This document shows, in pieces, positions 42,614-53,200 of a stretch of 62,747 bases of DNA (position 1 is the stretch's first letter; every line of letters starts with the position of its first letter). Source of the DNA: Azotobacter beijerinckii (lineage in GTDB: Bacteria > Pseudomonadota > Gammaproteobacteria > Pseudomonadales > Pseudomonadaceae); NCBI RefSeq assembly GCF_900110885.1, contig NZ_FOFJ01000022.1, positions 1 to 62,747 of the forward strand, in the 5' to 3' direction. The position numbers and the translations under genes are program-made. The notes under the pieces were generated by a model that worked only from the letters and a program-made list of their open reading frames with translations, made no database searches and was not told the DNA's origin.

Positions 42614-43377
42614 GCTTTGCAGATACCCTAAAGCGCTTCGTATTCAAAAAGCCTGCCGACACCAATCCTCAGCGCTTGAGCGGACCAATGGCAGGCAGCC
42701 GCCGCAACAGGGAAACCGAAAACCCCTATCTAGCAGCTCGGCGTACTTGGAATAACCATGATTCCAGTCTGGTCAGCTCCCGTCAGGCGTGGCAGGTCAT
42801 TGGCATTCTCTCTTTGATGATCGCGCTGGCTGGTGTGGGCGGCATCATCCATATCGGTAGTCAGTCTAAGTTCATTCCTTATATCGTCCAGGTGGACAAG
42901 CTGGGCCAATCGGTCGCCTACGGCCGTGCTGATCGTGCAGGTGAGGCCGATCAGCGCGTAATCGCAGCTCGAATCGCCTCCTTCATCGCTGACGCCCGAG
43001 TTGTTACGCCAGATGTAAAGCTGCAACGAGACGCGGTGTTCCGCACCTACTCAGTGCTTGCTCCGAACGATCCGTCCACAAAAAAAATGAACGAATGGCT
43101 GAATGGCGACGCGGAGGCCAGCCCATTCAAGCGGGCCGCGAAGGAAACCGTGTCCATCGAAATCAGGTCGGTGATGCCCCAAACGGCCGAAACCTGGCAG
43201 GTTGATTGGGTGGAAACCACTCGCGACCGGCAGGGCGTGAAGAAATCCGAAGGCACTTATCGCGCCTTGGTCACGGTGTACCAGGCCGAACCGAACATAA
43301 ACACGAAAGAAGAAGAAATGTGGATGAACCCGATCCGGCTGTTCGTCCGCGACTTCACTTGGTCCAAGCAAGTCTGA
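42610..43377 (+). CDS. trbF: TrbF, VirB8-like inner-membrane protein
   Basis: A 255-residue bitopic protein. A single transmembrane helix (VIGILSLMIALAGVGGIIHI) at about residues 60-80 is followed by the periplasmic VirB8 domain with FIPYIVQVDKLGQSVAYGRA and a C-terminal ETWQVDWVETTRDRQG. It is part of the inner-membrane complex of the type IV system and a scaffold for TrbI. Confidence 0.94.
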   Translation: MSFADTLKRFVFKKPADTNPQRLSGPMAGSRRNRETENPYLAARRTWNNHDSSLVSSRQAWQVIGILSLMIALAGVGGIIHIGSQSKFIPYIVQVDKLGQSVAYGRADRAGEADQRVIAARIASFIADARVVTPDVKLQRDAVFRTYSVLAPNDPSTKKMNEWLNGDAEASPFKRAAKETVSIEIRSVMPQTAETWQVDWVETTRDRQGVKKSEGTYRALVTVYQAEPNINTKEEEMWMNPIRLFVRDFTWSKQV

Positions 43378-43388
43378 GACGCCACTCC

Positions 43389-44279
43389 ATGAAAAAGATT
43401 CTTCCTGCAATCCTTGTCAGCCTGGCGTCTGCAACTGCTTTGGCTGCTCCCGGCGACAATACTGCCGACCTGTATTTTTCGACCAACAACCCGACCCTGA
43501 CCCCACAAGAAAAGGCGGCTATCGAGATTTCCCAGCGCTGGCAGAAGGCCAGCGCGACCGGCATCAAGCCAGTTGATTCGGGTGACGGCTATGTACGCTT
43601 CATCTTCGGTGCCCAGCAGCCAAGCATTGTTTGTGCAGTGCTCCAGGTCTGCGATGTGGCACTCCAAGCTGGCGAACAAGTGAACTCGATCAACCTGGGT
43701 GATACCGCCCGCTGGGCGGTCGAGCCGGCCATTACCGGCTTCGGTGCAACCGAGGTCCAGCACCTCATTATCAAACCGATGGATGTGGGTCTAGAAACCA
43801 GCTTGGTCGTTACAACCAATCGCCGTACCTACCATTTCAAGCTGCGGTCCCATCGGACGCAATACATGCCGCAAGTCGCCTTCACCTACCCCGAAGAGGC
43901 CCTGGCCAAGTGGGAGGCCATCAAGCGCCATGAGACAGTCGAACGCCAGAAGGCGACGATTCCAGAAACGGGCGAGTACCTGGGCAATCTGAGCTTCAAT
44001 TATTCAATTAGTGGGAGCACCTCCTGGAAGCCTGTGCGCGTCTACAACGATGGTGTCAAGACCATCATCGAAATGCCCAAGACCATGACACAAACCGAAG
44101 CGCCGACCCTGCTGGTCGTGCGTAAGGACGGCGGCTGGTTTAAGGATGACGAAACGGTGATGGTCAACTACCGCGTCCAAAGCAACCGCTTCATCGTGGA
44201 TACCATTTTCGACAAAGCCATCCTTATCGCCGGCGTCGGCAAGTCTCAAGATCGCGTGACCATCCAGCGGGGAGAATAA
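43389..44279 (+). CDS. trbG: TrbG, VirB9-like core complex protein
   Basis: A 296-residue periplasmic/outer-membrane protein (RK2 297) with signal peptide MKKILPAILVSLASATALAA. The C-terminal VirB9 domain includes NYSISGSTSWKPVRVYNDG and DETVMVNYRVQSNRFIVDTI. It forms the outer core ring with TrbI and TrbH. The ATG at 43389 is chosen because the signal peptide starts there; a longer frame overlapping trbF has no such start. Confidence 0.94.
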   Translation: MKKILPAILVSLASATALAAPGDNTADLYFSTNNPTLTPQEKAAIEISQRWQKASATGIKPVDSGDGYVRFIFGAQQPSIVCAVLQVCDVALQAGEQVNSINLGDTARWAVEPAITGFGATEVQHLIIKPMDVGLETSLVVTTNRRTYHFKLRSHRTQYMPQVAFTYPEEALAKWEAIKRHETVERQKATIPETGEYLGNLSFNYSISGSTSWKPVRVYNDGVKTIIEMPKTMTQTEAPTLLVVRKDGGWFKDDETVMVNYRVQSNRFIVDTIFDKAILIAGVGKSQDRVTIQRGE

Positions 44280-44282
44280 GCC

Positions 44283-44747
44283 ATGCGCAAGATCGCTAGT
44301 CTCGCGCTGCTGGCCACGCTAGCCGGCTGCGCTTCCAGCCCTTACGGCAACTTCGCGGAAAACACCAGCACCTCTATCAACCAAGCGCTGGTTACCGATA
44401 CGGTGAAGCAGCTTGTCGCGGTGTATCCGCCCGCACACACGCGGTTCAAGCTAATACACGAAACCCCGGACGCTTACGGCCGGGCGCTCGTCACCTCTTT
44501 GCGGGCCAAGGGTTATTCGCTTGAGGAGTTCAACCCTCAAGACTCCAAGCAAGCCTCCAAGCAAGTAGCAGAGGTTCAGAAATCAGGCTCTACCACAGGC
44601 TTGGCGATGAACTACATCATCGACATCACGCCAGAAAACAACCTGTACCGCGTGACTGTCCGGGTCGGCTATCAGTCGCTGACACGCGGCTACATCGCAC
44701 AGAGCAATACCGTCTACCCAGCCGGTGCATGGACTCGAAAGGAGTAA
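44283..44747 (+). CDS. trbH: TrbH, outer-membrane lipoprotein (VirB7-like role)
   Basis: A 154-residue lipoprotein. MRKIASLALLATLAGCASSP has the lipobox LAGC, so the mature protein starts at Cys16. RK2 TrbH is about 160 residues, and anchors the core complex in the outer membrane. It lies 3 bp after trbG. Confidence 0.92.
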   Translation: MRKIASLALLATLAGCASSPYGNFAENTSTSINQALVTDTVKQLVAVYPPAHTRFKLIHETPDAYGRALVTSLRAKGYSLEEFNPQDSKQASKQVAEVQKSGSTTGLAMNYIIDITPENNLYRVTVRVGYQSLTRGYIAQSNTVYPAGAWTRKE

Positions 44748-44753
44748 CAGTCG

Positions 44754-46169
44754 ATGAGCACTGCCACTGACGATCAAATGTCTCCGGATGCCTCGCCTGG
44801 GGAGCTATCCAAGAAAACTGGAGTTCGCCGTGTCAACAATTGGCCCATGTATATCTTGGGCGGTGCTGGCCTGACGTTCCTAATCGTGATGATGCTTGTA
44901 GCTGCGGATCGAGCAGCACAGCAGAAGCAACCCGCACCAGCCCCTGCGGAGAAGGGCGGCAATACCAGCATGTTTGCCCAGGAAATTGCGGGTAATCACA
45001 CTAGCGGGATCATCCCCCCGGAGGCTACCAAGCCGCCCGAAGTTCCCGAGCTGACTGTCCCTGACGCTAGCCCGGCTGCCCCCACGCCCGGCGCCCTCGC
45101 GGTTGTTCGCCCGGATGACCTCGATAAGCCACCAGTCCCACCTAGCCGTGAGCGCACCCGTGAAGACGACGAGTTGGAGCGCATCCGTATGGCGAAGATG
45201 CAGCAATTCCAGGAAGCAGTGAAAGCGAAAACTACTGTCCAAGTCGTGGCGCCTCGCAGCTCTGGCTCCAGCAACTCCGACGCTACCCTGCCCACCACCC
45301 AGGAAGAAGCCTTGGCGCGTATTGCAGCCGCTCGCCAGCGCCTTCAAACCGAAGCCCAATCCGACCCAACAGCGGCCTATCAGGCACGTCTCGAGCAATT
45401 GAGGGGCGCAGGTATTGGCGGCACTAGCGACAGTATGGGCGGCACCTCCGACAGCTCGGACGATTCGCCTTTCCTGACGCAAGTGAACAACAGCAGCCGC
45501 AACAGCTATGACCAGTTCAGCAACAGGCAGGGTGGCGACCGCTGGGAACTCCAGTCTAGGACCGAGGCCCCCCGCTCACCATTCGAGCTGCGTGCTGGCT
45601 TCGTAGTGCCCGCAACGCTCATTTCCGGCATCAATTCCGATTTACCGGGCCAAATCATGGCTCAGATCGCCCAAGATGTGTACGACACGCCTACCGGTCG
45701 GCATCTGCTGATTCCACAAGGTTCTCGCCTGGTGGGCGAGTACTCAAGCGACGTGGCCTATGGTCAGTCTCGCGTTCTCGTCGCCTGGCAACGCATTGTT
45801 TTCCCTGACGGGAAAGCAATGGATATCGGTTCCATGTCGGGTGCCGATAGTGCGGGCTACTCGGGGTTTAAGGATAGAGTCAAAAACCATTATTTACGGT
45901 TGTTCGGCTCGGCCCTATTCATGTCGGCAGTGACGGCCGGAATTTCACTTAGCCAAGACAACAATAGTAGTGGCTTCGAAAATGAAACAACTGCCAGTAG
46001 TGCAATGAGTGAGGCGCTTGGCCAGCAGCTCGGCCAAGCCACAGCACAGCTCATATCAAAGAATGCCAACATTGCGCCGACGCTGGATATTAGGCCCGGA
46101 TTTCGCTTTAACGTAATGGTGACAAAAGATATGACATTTTCGAAGCCCTATAAGTCTTTTGACTATTAA
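44754..46169 (+). CDS. trbI: TrbI, VirB10-like core protein
   Basis: A 471-residue protein (RK2 463). A short cytoplasmic start, a transmembrane helix (MYILGGAGLTFLIVMMLVAA), a long proline-rich periplasmic stretch (for example EVPELTVPDASPAAPTPG), then the VirB10 beta-barrel domain with FELRAGFVVPATLISGINSD, GRHLLIPQGSRLVGEYSS and IGSMSGADSAGYSGFKD. It spans from inner to outer membrane. Confidence 0.95.
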   Translation: MSTATDDQMSPDASPGELSKKTGVRRVNNWPMYILGGAGLTFLIVMMLVAADRAAQQKQPAPAPAEKGGNTSMFAQEIAGNHTSGIIPPEATKPPEVPELTVPDASPAAPTPGALAVVRPDDLDKPPVPPSRERTREDDELERIRMAKMQQFQEAVKAKTTVQVVAPRSSGSSNSDATLPTTQEEALARIAAARQRLQTEAQSDPTAAYQARLEQLRGAGIGGTSDSMGGTSDSSDDSPFLTQVNNSSRNSYDQFSNRQGGDRWELQSRTEAPRSPFELRAGFVVPATLISGINSDLPGQIMAQIAQDVYDTPTGRHLLIPQGSRLVGEYSSDVAYGQSRVLVAWQRIVFPDGKAMDIGSMSGADSAGYSGFKDRVKNHYLRLFGSALFMSAVTAGISLSQDNNSSGFENETTASSAMSEALGQQLGQATAQLISKNANIAPTLDIRPGFRFNVMVTKDMTFSKPYKSFDY

Positions 46170-46192
46170 ACTGCCGTTAGGAAGACGCGTAA

Positions 46193-46978
46193 ATGAAGTT
46201 ATCTTTAGCTGCTAAAACTGCTCGAATTCTCTTCCTGGTTATTAGCGCTGGATCGCTCCAGGTGGCGAACGCCGGTATTCCAGTAATAGACGGATCGAAC
46301 CTGACGCAAAACTATATGACCGCGTTTGAAAGCGTGGCACAGACGCTCAAGCAAATTGAGCAATACGCCAAGCAGGTAGAGCAGTATCAAACTCAACTTC
46401 AACAATACGAAAACCAAATCCAGAACACGGCCGCGCCTGCGGCTTACATCTGGGATCAGGCCAGCAATACGATCAACAAGCTTATCGCAGCGCAGGATAT
46501 GTTGACCTATTACCAGAACAAGGCCGGAAGTCTGGACGCCTACCTAGGCAAATATCAGGACGTTGCCTATTACCGCAGTTCCCCATGCTTCAGCGGGGGG
46601 GGCTGCACGCCAGAGGCGCGAGAGGCGATGGCAGAAAACCGCCGTCTGGCCAACGAGTCGCAGAAGGAGGCAAATGCAGCTCTCTTCAAAGGGCTGGCCC
46701 AGCAGCAAGAGAATATGAAAGAAGATGCCGTTCAGTTGGAGCGTATACAAGATGCCGCTTCGACCGCTGATGGACAGGTTAAAGCTATCCAGTACGCCAA
46801 CCAGATCGCCAGCCAGCAAGCTAACCAGTTACTCCAGATTCGCGGCCTGATGGTTGCCCAGCAGAATGCAATCGTGGCGCGCAATCAGGCAGTTCAAGAC
46901 CGCGAAGCTCAAGAAACTGCTTCGTCGGAACAGATCCGCTCAGGCACATATCGCAATAGTCCTGCTCGGGACTGGTAA
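46193..46978 (+). CDS. trbJ: TrbJ, VirB5-like pilus protein
   Basis: A 261-residue secreted protein. A signal peptide (LFLVISAGSLQVANA) precedes a helix-rich body, with AFESVAQTLKQIEQYAKQVE and long Gln-rich helices. In RP4 TrbJ is a minor pilus protein and has been linked to entry exclusion. A variant KorB-like sequence, TTTAGCTGCTAAA (46204-46216), lies in the signal-peptide codons. Confidence 0.93.
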   Translation: MKLSLAAKTARILFLVISAGSLQVANAGIPVIDGSNLTQNYMTAFESVAQTLKQIEQYAKQVEQYQTQLQQYENQIQNTAAPAAYIWDQASNTINKLIAAQDMLTYYQNKAGSLDAYLGKYQDVAYYRSSPCFSGGGCTPEAREAMAENRRLANESQKEANAALFKGLAQQQENMKEDAVQLERIQDAASTADGQVKAIQYANQIASQQANQLLQIRGLMVAQQNAIVARNQAVQDREAQETASSEQIRSGTYRNSPARDW

Positions 46979-46984
46979 AGGGGA

Positions 46985-47230
46985 ATGAAGCCAATGAAGT
47001 ATATGTACCGTAATACCTATCTAGGCTTGCTTGTGGTCACCGGCCTGGCTGGCCTGCTAAGCGCGTGCTTCCAAGATCAACCGAAGGAGGCAATGCCCAC
47101 TATCGACGCAGAGAACTGCAAGCCAGAGAACATCGCCAAAATTAAGGATTCTGGCACTCGCCAGAAGTTCTCTAGCCTGTGCCTTCGTCACGGAGGCGAC
47201 TACAAACCCAGCGAAAAGCGGGAATGGTGA
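46985..47230 (+). CDS. trbK: TrbK, entry exclusion lipoprotein
   Basis: An 81-residue lipoprotein. A hydrophobic start (TYLGLLVVTGLAGLLSAC) carries the lipobox LSAC; the mature part is small and polar with Cys residues (NCKPENI, SSLCLRHGGDYK). RK2 TrbK (69 residues) prevents the host from receiving the same plasmid. A second ATG at 46994 (MKYMYRN) could be the true start. It lies between trbJ and trbL as expected. Confidence 0.9.
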   Translation: MKPMKYMYRNTYLGLLVVTGLAGLLSACFQDQPKEAMPTIDAENCKPENIAKIKDSGTRQKFSSLCLRHGGDYKPSEKREW

Positions 47231-47239
47231 GGAACTGAT

Positions 47240-48856
47240 ATGAGGATGTCAGCCGCCATGAAGAATGCCACTCTACCGTTGTTCGTTGGGCTAGCCTTTT
47301 TTACCTTTACCGTAGATGTTCATGCCGCGATTGATAACGCAGGGCTCCTTGATACGGTCTTAGAGAGATACAGCGCGGCAGCCGGCACATGGGCTACCTT
47401 TATCAAAGACGCGGCGAGCCGCTTGTTCTGGCTGCTTGTTGTGATCTCGATGGTCTGGACATTCGGCATGATGGCTTTGCGCAAAGCGGACATTGCCGAA
47501 TTCTTCGCGGAGTTTATTCGGTTCACTATTTTTACTGGCTTCTTCTGGTGGCTACTTACTAACGGGCCAGCCTTTGCGGATGCAATTATGCGATCACTTC
47601 GCCAACTGGCCGGTGAAGCAACTGGTCTTGGCGGGACACTATCTCCATCAGGGATCGTTGATATTGGGTTTGAGATTTTCGGCAAAGTTCTCGATCAGTC
47701 CTCGGTTTGGGCGCCGGTCGATAGCGCGTGCGGGATTATCTTGGCCGGGATCATCTTAGTCATCCTGGCGTTGATCGGCGTAAACATGCTGCTACTCTTA
47801 ATCTCCGGGTGGATTCTTGCTTACGCAGGAGTCTTCTTCTTGGGTTTCGGCGGCTCGCGCTGGACTTCGGATATGGCTGTCAATTATTACAAAACAGTCC
47901 TCGGCGTCGCTGCCCAACTTATGTCCATGGTGCTCTTGGTAGGCATCGGCAAAACCTTCCTTGACGACTATTACAATGCGATGAGCGAAGGTATAAAGCT
48001 CAAGGAAATGGGTGTAATGTTGATCGTCACGGTTATTCTGTTGGTTCTGACGAATAAAATCCCTCAACTCATTTCTGGGATTATTACTGGCGCGAGCGTT
48101 GGCGGCGCCGGGATCGGCAACTTTGGAGCAGGCGCAGCAGTTGGCACGACCGGCATGGTGGTCGCTGCCGCCGCGACTGGCGGCGCAGCACTCGCATCCG
48201 GTGCTGCCAATATCTCCGGTGGTGCTCAAGCATTGATGACAGCTTTCAACCGTGCGCAAAACAACGTCGCAGCCAGCACTGACATTACCTCTAAAGTCGC
48301 AGGAGCCTTTAGCAGCGACAATTCCGCCACTAGTGGTAGCAGTCCGCTTGCTTCCGCTATGGGCTTGGGCAGTACCGGAAGCATTATATCGTTTGGCACA
48401 CCATCTTTTGACTCTACCGCTGGTGGGAATGCCTCCGAGTCAGGTAGCCAACAAGCCGATAAGGGTTCTAGCAAGCTCGGGACTGCTGGCCGGATCGCTG
48501 CCGATATGAGTGCCAACCTGGCAGGTGGCATCGGGCGGATGGCCAAGGACAAAGCTCTCGACATGGTTGATTCAGCGAAGGCCAGCGTAGCCGAAACTGC
48601 TGGTGGGCGGCTTGCGCAAGAAATCAGTAACCCAGGAGCCAGAGCGCAGGAGCGCAGCGATAACTTGGACATTGCCAAAGCCGACACGATCATGTCCCAG
48701 CAAGCCCGCGCAGAGCAGGCCGCAGAGGCCCGCCAGTTTCTGGCCCAACAATCAGCGTCTTTATTCGAAGGCAATAGCATCGGTGGTGCAGAAAATAACG
48801 ACGTGGACGTAGAAGACGAAGTTGCCGCATTCCGTGATCGTAACCAAAACTCATGA
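47240..48856 (+). CDS. trbL: TrbL, VirB6-like polytopic membrane protein
   Basis: A 538-residue protein (RK2 528). After a cleavable-looking leader (LPLFVGLAFFTFTVDVHA) there are several transmembrane helices (LFWLLVVISMVWTFGMMA, FTIFTGFFWWLLTNG, CGIILAGIILVILALIG, LLLLISGWILAYAGVFFLG), then a Gly/Ala/Ser-rich, polar C-terminal half of about 230 residues. VirB6-type proteins form the inner-membrane passage of DNA. Confidence 0.94.
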   Translation: MRMSAAMKNATLPLFVGLAFFTFTVDVHAAIDNAGLLDTVLERYSAAAGTWATFIKDAASRLFWLLVVISMVWTFGMMALRKADIAEFFAEFIRFTIFTGFFWWLLTNGPAFADAIMRSLRQLAGEATGLGGTLSPSGIVDIGFEIFGKVLDQSSVWAPVDSACGIILAGIILVILALIGVNMLLLLISGWILAYAGVFFLGFGGSRWTSDMAVNYYKTVLGVAAQLMSMVLLVGIGKTFLDDYYNAMSEGIKLKEMGVMLIVTVILLVLTNKIPQLISGIITGASVGGAGIGNFGAGAAVGTTGMVVAAAATGGAALASGAANISGGAQALMTAFNRAQNNVAASTDITSKVAGAFSSDNSATSGSSPLASAMGLGSTGSIISFGTPSFDSTAGGNASESGSQQADKGSSKLGTAGRIAADMSANLAGGIGRMAKDKALDMVDSAKASVAETAGGRLAQEISNPGARAQERSDNLDIAKADTIMSQQARAEQAAEARQFLAQQSASLFEGNSIGGAENNDVDVEDEVAAFRDRNQNS

Positions 48857-48868
48857 AGGAACATCAAA

Positions 48869-49174
48869 ATGAACGTATCTAAGATCACAATTGCATTTGT
48901 CTTTTCTAGCCTCACACTTTTCGCCTCTATCCCTGCTCATGCAAAAGACCCATGCGAGACGGTACTTTGCATGTATGGCAAACTTAAAGGTGCAAATCCC
49001 TCCGAATGTAGTTCAGCAGTCAGCGACTATTTCAGCATTCTCAAAAAGAAACATGGTTCTATTCGGTGGGGGAAGACCTTCACCGCTCGACAACAGTTCT
49101 TGGATAGCTGCCCATCGGCAGACAGGGGAATCACTAATAAGATAAATAGCAAGTTTGGTAAATCTCGTGGGTGA
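48869..49174 (+). CDS. trbM: TrbM-like periplasmic protein, short form
   Basis: A 101-residue secreted protein. The signal peptide ends in IPAHA; then DPCETVLCMYGKLKG, DYFSILKKKHGSIRWGK and QQFLDSCPSADRG match the TrbM N-terminal part, with four cysteines likely in disulfides. RK2 TrbM has about 195 residues, so this lacks the second half. The stop is followed 3 bp later by trbN, with no leftover sequence, so the shortening is stable rather than a fresh frameshift. Confidence 0.85.
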   Translation: MNVSKITIAFVFSSLTLFASIPAHAKDPCETVLCMYGKLKGANPSECSSAVSDYFSILKKKHGSIRWGKTFTARQQFLDSCPSADRGITNKINSKFGKSRG

Positions 49175-49177
49175 ACT

Positions 49178-49792
49178 ATGTTCGTGATTGCTGATCTTCC
49201 CCCTGCTGAACAAGAGCGAGTCGTGTGCTCAATCATCGCAGCAGTAAAGTATGAGCTGCCGGCCAACATTGTGTTGGCCGTAGCTGGCCAAGAGGGCGGC
49301 AAGCCTGGTCAGTGGATGAAGAACAAGAACGAAACTTACGATGTTGGCCCTATGCAGTTCAATACGGGTTATCTTGCCGATCTTTCTAAATACGGCATTA
49401 CCGCTCAGGATGTAGAAAAATCAGGCTGCTATTCATATGAGCTTGCCGCGTGGCGTATTCGCAGCCATGTCTTGAACGATAAAGGCGACCTGTGGACGCG
49501 GGTCGCTAATTATCACTCTAGAACACCACAACATAATGCCATATACCGGCAAAAGATCATGCAGCGGGCTATCAAATGGGCCGACTGGCTGAATGAAAGA
49601 TTTAATACTTATAATGTCTCGCAAGAGGCCGTAACGAATAAGAACAAGGCCACTGCGATCCAGGAAAGCAAAGCGGTTTCAACGGCAGAAGGAAAGACTC
49701 AAGCCAGCCTACAAGCACCGACTACTAGTCGCGCACGCAGCCATGCGCAAACCTCGTACACACCCCGCACCATTACAGCCAAACAGCAATAA
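49178..49792 (+). CDS. trbN: TrbN, lytic transglycosylase (VirB1-like)
   Basis: A 204-residue peptidoglycan hydrolase (RK2 211). The SLT-type domain has the catalytic Glu in VLAVAGQEGGKPGQWMKNKN near residue 35 and TYDVGPMQFNTGYLADLSKY, followed by YELAAWRIRSHV. It opens a gap in the cell wall for the channel. The C-terminal 55 residues are low complexity. It is the last trb gene here; I see no trbO or trbP beyond it. Confidence 0.93.
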   Translation: MFVIADLPPAEQERVVCSIIAAVKYELPANIVLAVAGQEGGKPGQWMKNKNETYDVGPMQFNTGYLADLSKYGITAQDVEKSGCYSYELAAWRIRSHVLNDKGDLWTRVANYHSRTPQHNAIYRQKIMQRAIKWADWLNERFNTYNVSQEAVTNKNKATAIQESKAVSTAEGKTQASLQAPTTSRARSHAQTSYTPRTITAKQQ

Positions 49793-50221
49793 TGTAGCGG
49801 CATAAAATATGCTCGAAAATACAATAGATGCTACCTCCCTCAAACCTCCGCGCCTGGTGATAAGTGCCCGAAAGAAAATTTTCCAGGCTTTTCCGGAGCC
49901 CTGAGCTGCGCAAACCCCGTATTTCAAGGGCTGGCACGGGCATGGAAGGGAAAATATAGGATTACTTTTCTTCGGGTACTTAGCAGATGGTGTGGGAAGA
50001 CAATAAAGTATCATTCTTACAAATAGAGTTTCATCCTGAGTCGAGCGAGAGGACGTGCGCACTGACGAGGTGCCGCGTCCCCAACCGAGCCACTGCAATA
50101 GGCAGAAACCGGCCAGAAGCAGCCGGTCTACCACATAAATAAATCCGTCCCCTTTTCTTATGCCCCTCTCTGGGTACGGGTTCTACCCTGTTACCACGGA
50201 CACTTTTAAGTAGGCTCTGGA
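49793..50221. other. Junction of trb backbone and cargo, no gene
   Basis: No convincing frame. It contains one copy of the about 50-bp repeat (50107-50157) that reappears inverted at 56553-56602, and marks the right-hand limit of the IncP-1 backbone. Confidence 0.7.
50107..50157. repeat. Left inverted repeat bracketing the ABC-3C-like operon
   Basis: Sequence AACCGGCCAGAAGCAGCCGG (first 20 bases), then TCTACCACATAAATAAATCC and CCCCTTTTC. Its inverted partner is 56553-56602 with about seven differences. The GC-rich half can itself fold (GACCGGCC/GGCTGGTC in the partner). Confidence 0.8.
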
Positions 50222-53200
50222 CTACCCCTGGCGATCAGGGTTAGAGTGTGAAGCCACTTTAGGCAATCCCGCGACGAAATCGTGAGCGTCCTGTTCCTGA
50301 CTGACTACACCAAAGCTTTCTAATTGCAAGAACTTAGACCCAAACACCTCCGTTGGTATCTTCAGCTTGAGCAAATCGAAGAAATTTTCGTCGTGTGTCG
50401 ATATGATGATTTGCTTATCAAACCGTAGCGAGACGTTCCTAAGGAGATCAATCGTTGCAAGAACGTTGATTGAATCCATTGACTGAATAGGGTCATCAAT
50501 TAGTATGACGTCGAGCGGGTTTCCCTTTTCGTCTCTGGCATGCAGCGCGTTAGCCAGAAACACACTGAGACTAAGAATGTTAAGCTGGGCCGCACTAAAG
50601 TAGAGCATCGGTGAAATCAAACCACCCGCATCATCTCTAAGCACAATGTTGAGACCAGGCTGATTCGAGCCGTCAAAATCAGGAATGAACTCTACTTTCT
50701 TAAATGATGGATGGGGATCAATTTTACTGTAGATCGCATTGATAAGATCCGTGAAGAAGAAAGCCCCGATTCGCTCGCGAAGCTCTGCAAAAATTATCTC
50801 CCGCTCTTCCGACAACTTTTTATCGACCAGCTGATGCTCAGAGATCTTTCGTTCAATGTCAGAAAGACTCTCGCGCAAGACTAGGCTGCCCAGGTAGGGC
50901 TTGAAGGCCTTTAACTGCTCAGTAAGCAGCTCAAACTTATCAATCTTCGCTAACAAATAGGCGGATTGCTCAGCCGATGTTTGCATCGCCGACGCGATCT
51001 CAGAACGCATCAACTCCGGATTTGCATCGATATCCTTACCAAGCAATCTGCCGAGGTTTGCCAAGAATGATTCTACGACGAATGTTGCGTTGCTGACCAA
51101 TTTCGAAGCGCTATCTCTCTGGGAGGCCAACAGCTGAAAGTCGATCCAATTCCCTTCTGCGAGCATCTCCTGATGAAGCTTATGACACTCTGCAGACAGC
51201 CCTTCTAGTTGCCCAGCGATTTCGCTGATAGAGCGAGCAAGTTGGTCACATTTTTGACTACAGTGCGTAGGGAGGCCCTTAAAATCACGAACCGCCTTCT
51301 CCAACGCGAACACCACTACTTTTTTGTATTGATCCTTTGAGGTTATGCTCTCCACAAGAAAGCGCAGCACTTCCAGCCTTGCGTCAATTTTTTGCACCTG
51401 GGCCTGTAGACTGGCAACAGTGTTATTGGCCGCCTCAAGCTGTGCAACCTGGGAGGTTCGAGTACTAGAAAGTTTGTCGAACTCAGCGCCCGCCTGAGCG
51501 TACAACTCCTCGGAGTTTAGACTCCAAACTCTGAGCTGCAGTGCCTGGATTGTCTCCTCAGTCGCGTTAATTGAGGCTGCCAGCGAATCGCTCTCTCGCT
51601 CTGCTGTACTGATTCGTGAGGTAAGTTGGTCAAGCTGGGTTCTAGTTTCGATCACCTTCTTGCCGTGTCGATCCCTAGCCTCGGCAACCGCTGACTCAAT
51701 TACGCCCTTAAGCACTGTCACCCGAAAGGCAATCTGCTCAAGCTGAACCGCGTTTTGTCTTGCCGTCTCGGTCAGGAGATCGTTTTCTTTTATCGTAGAC
51801 GTCAGGGCTCCGGGCGAGGAGTGCACTGCTCGGCACAGAGGGCACCTATCGCTGGGCCATTCGGCGAGATAAGTTAGCCCTTGAGAGACTATCCGCTCAA
51901 CAGCTTCCTTTTGCCGAGTGAGCGCTACTTGCGTGCTCCTAATCGCAACATCATGCCGCTGCAGTAGATCTAGTTCCTGATGTGCGGAGTAGACTTCGGA
52001 GAGACGGTGAGCCGGAAGTGCGGGATGGCCCGTGTCCTGCGCCATTAGGGTTTCAACGTTTAGGGTCATCGCGGAGAGCTTCGCGAGCTCCCCACTGATA
52101 CGCTCGTGATCAGCCTTGTCGACCTGGATCGTTGCTATCTTGCTCTGTAGGTCAGACCGTTGCGCCACTAGGCCCGCCTGATGAACAGCAATCTCTGCAT
52201 ATACAGCAGAGCTGCCTGTCAACATTGACCGCAAGGCTAATGCTCGCTGATCAGCCGCACTTAGAGCATCACTATGCAACTTGGCATTAGTCTGGGCCGA
52301 TTTAAGCTCTACGGCGACGCCAGTCTTTTGTTTCTCTAGCGCGGCTTGCTCACTTGCCGCTCTTTTGCACTCCGATTCGTCAGAGAGAAAAGCTGGAATC
52401 AGCTTTTCAATCGTCTCTAGCTCCGCAAGTTCGCCAGTGCACGTTTGCCAGTCTGCAAGATGTTTACTGTGAGCAGCGGAGAGAAATTGGTAGTGTTGCG
52501 AGTCCTTAACACCTTTCGCCAGCTTTGCCAACCTAGGGTTTTGTTCGACAATTACATCAAGATTAAGCTGCAGTTCCTCCAGCCGGGAGGACTGCTCTAG
52601 CAACGCTGACTCACGTTGCCGCTCTGCGGCAAGGAAGGACGTTAGCGCGTGCTTTCGCTCAATGATAGATGCAAGTAATTGATGTTCCGTTTTGTCGTCA
52701 AAATTCGCAGAAATCAGCGAGACCGACTCACCATCCTTATTTAAGTCAGCAGCCAAGGAATTAAAATTATCAAAGATCGCCGAATCGACCGGGAACTTAA
52801 GTTGCTTTTTGACGTCCGTCCGTTGTTTCCGAAGGCTATCCAACGTTAGCCTGTTTTCATTCAGAATGGCTGTGACTTTTTGGCGTAGCGCCTCGGCCTC
52901 ATCGCCAAAGTAATGCATGAACAACTCATACCGTTCTTGCGGCTTCGCCTCGCGTAGAAAGCGATCAATGGCATCTTGGGAGAGTATGATCTTACTAAAT
53001 ATTCTGACCTCCTTCCCTTTCTTATTCTTAGCCACTCCGAACGAAAGATCCGTCGAGTTCGACCTCAATTTTGGTAGCTCTCTCGGAAAAACCCCACGAG
53101 TAGTAACCACCTCCACTCGGGTTGAAACCTCCTCCGGGACATCCTTGTTGCGCAAGATCTTCAACGGAATCTGATCTTGTTTGGTTCCACGAGCTGCTAT

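Noticed and set aside
50107..50157. tRNA or other small RNA gene because of the foldable repeat
   Set aside because: The fold is a short GC hairpin only, with no cloverleaf; the inverted partner around the operon explains it better. I found no tRNA or rRNA gene in the window.
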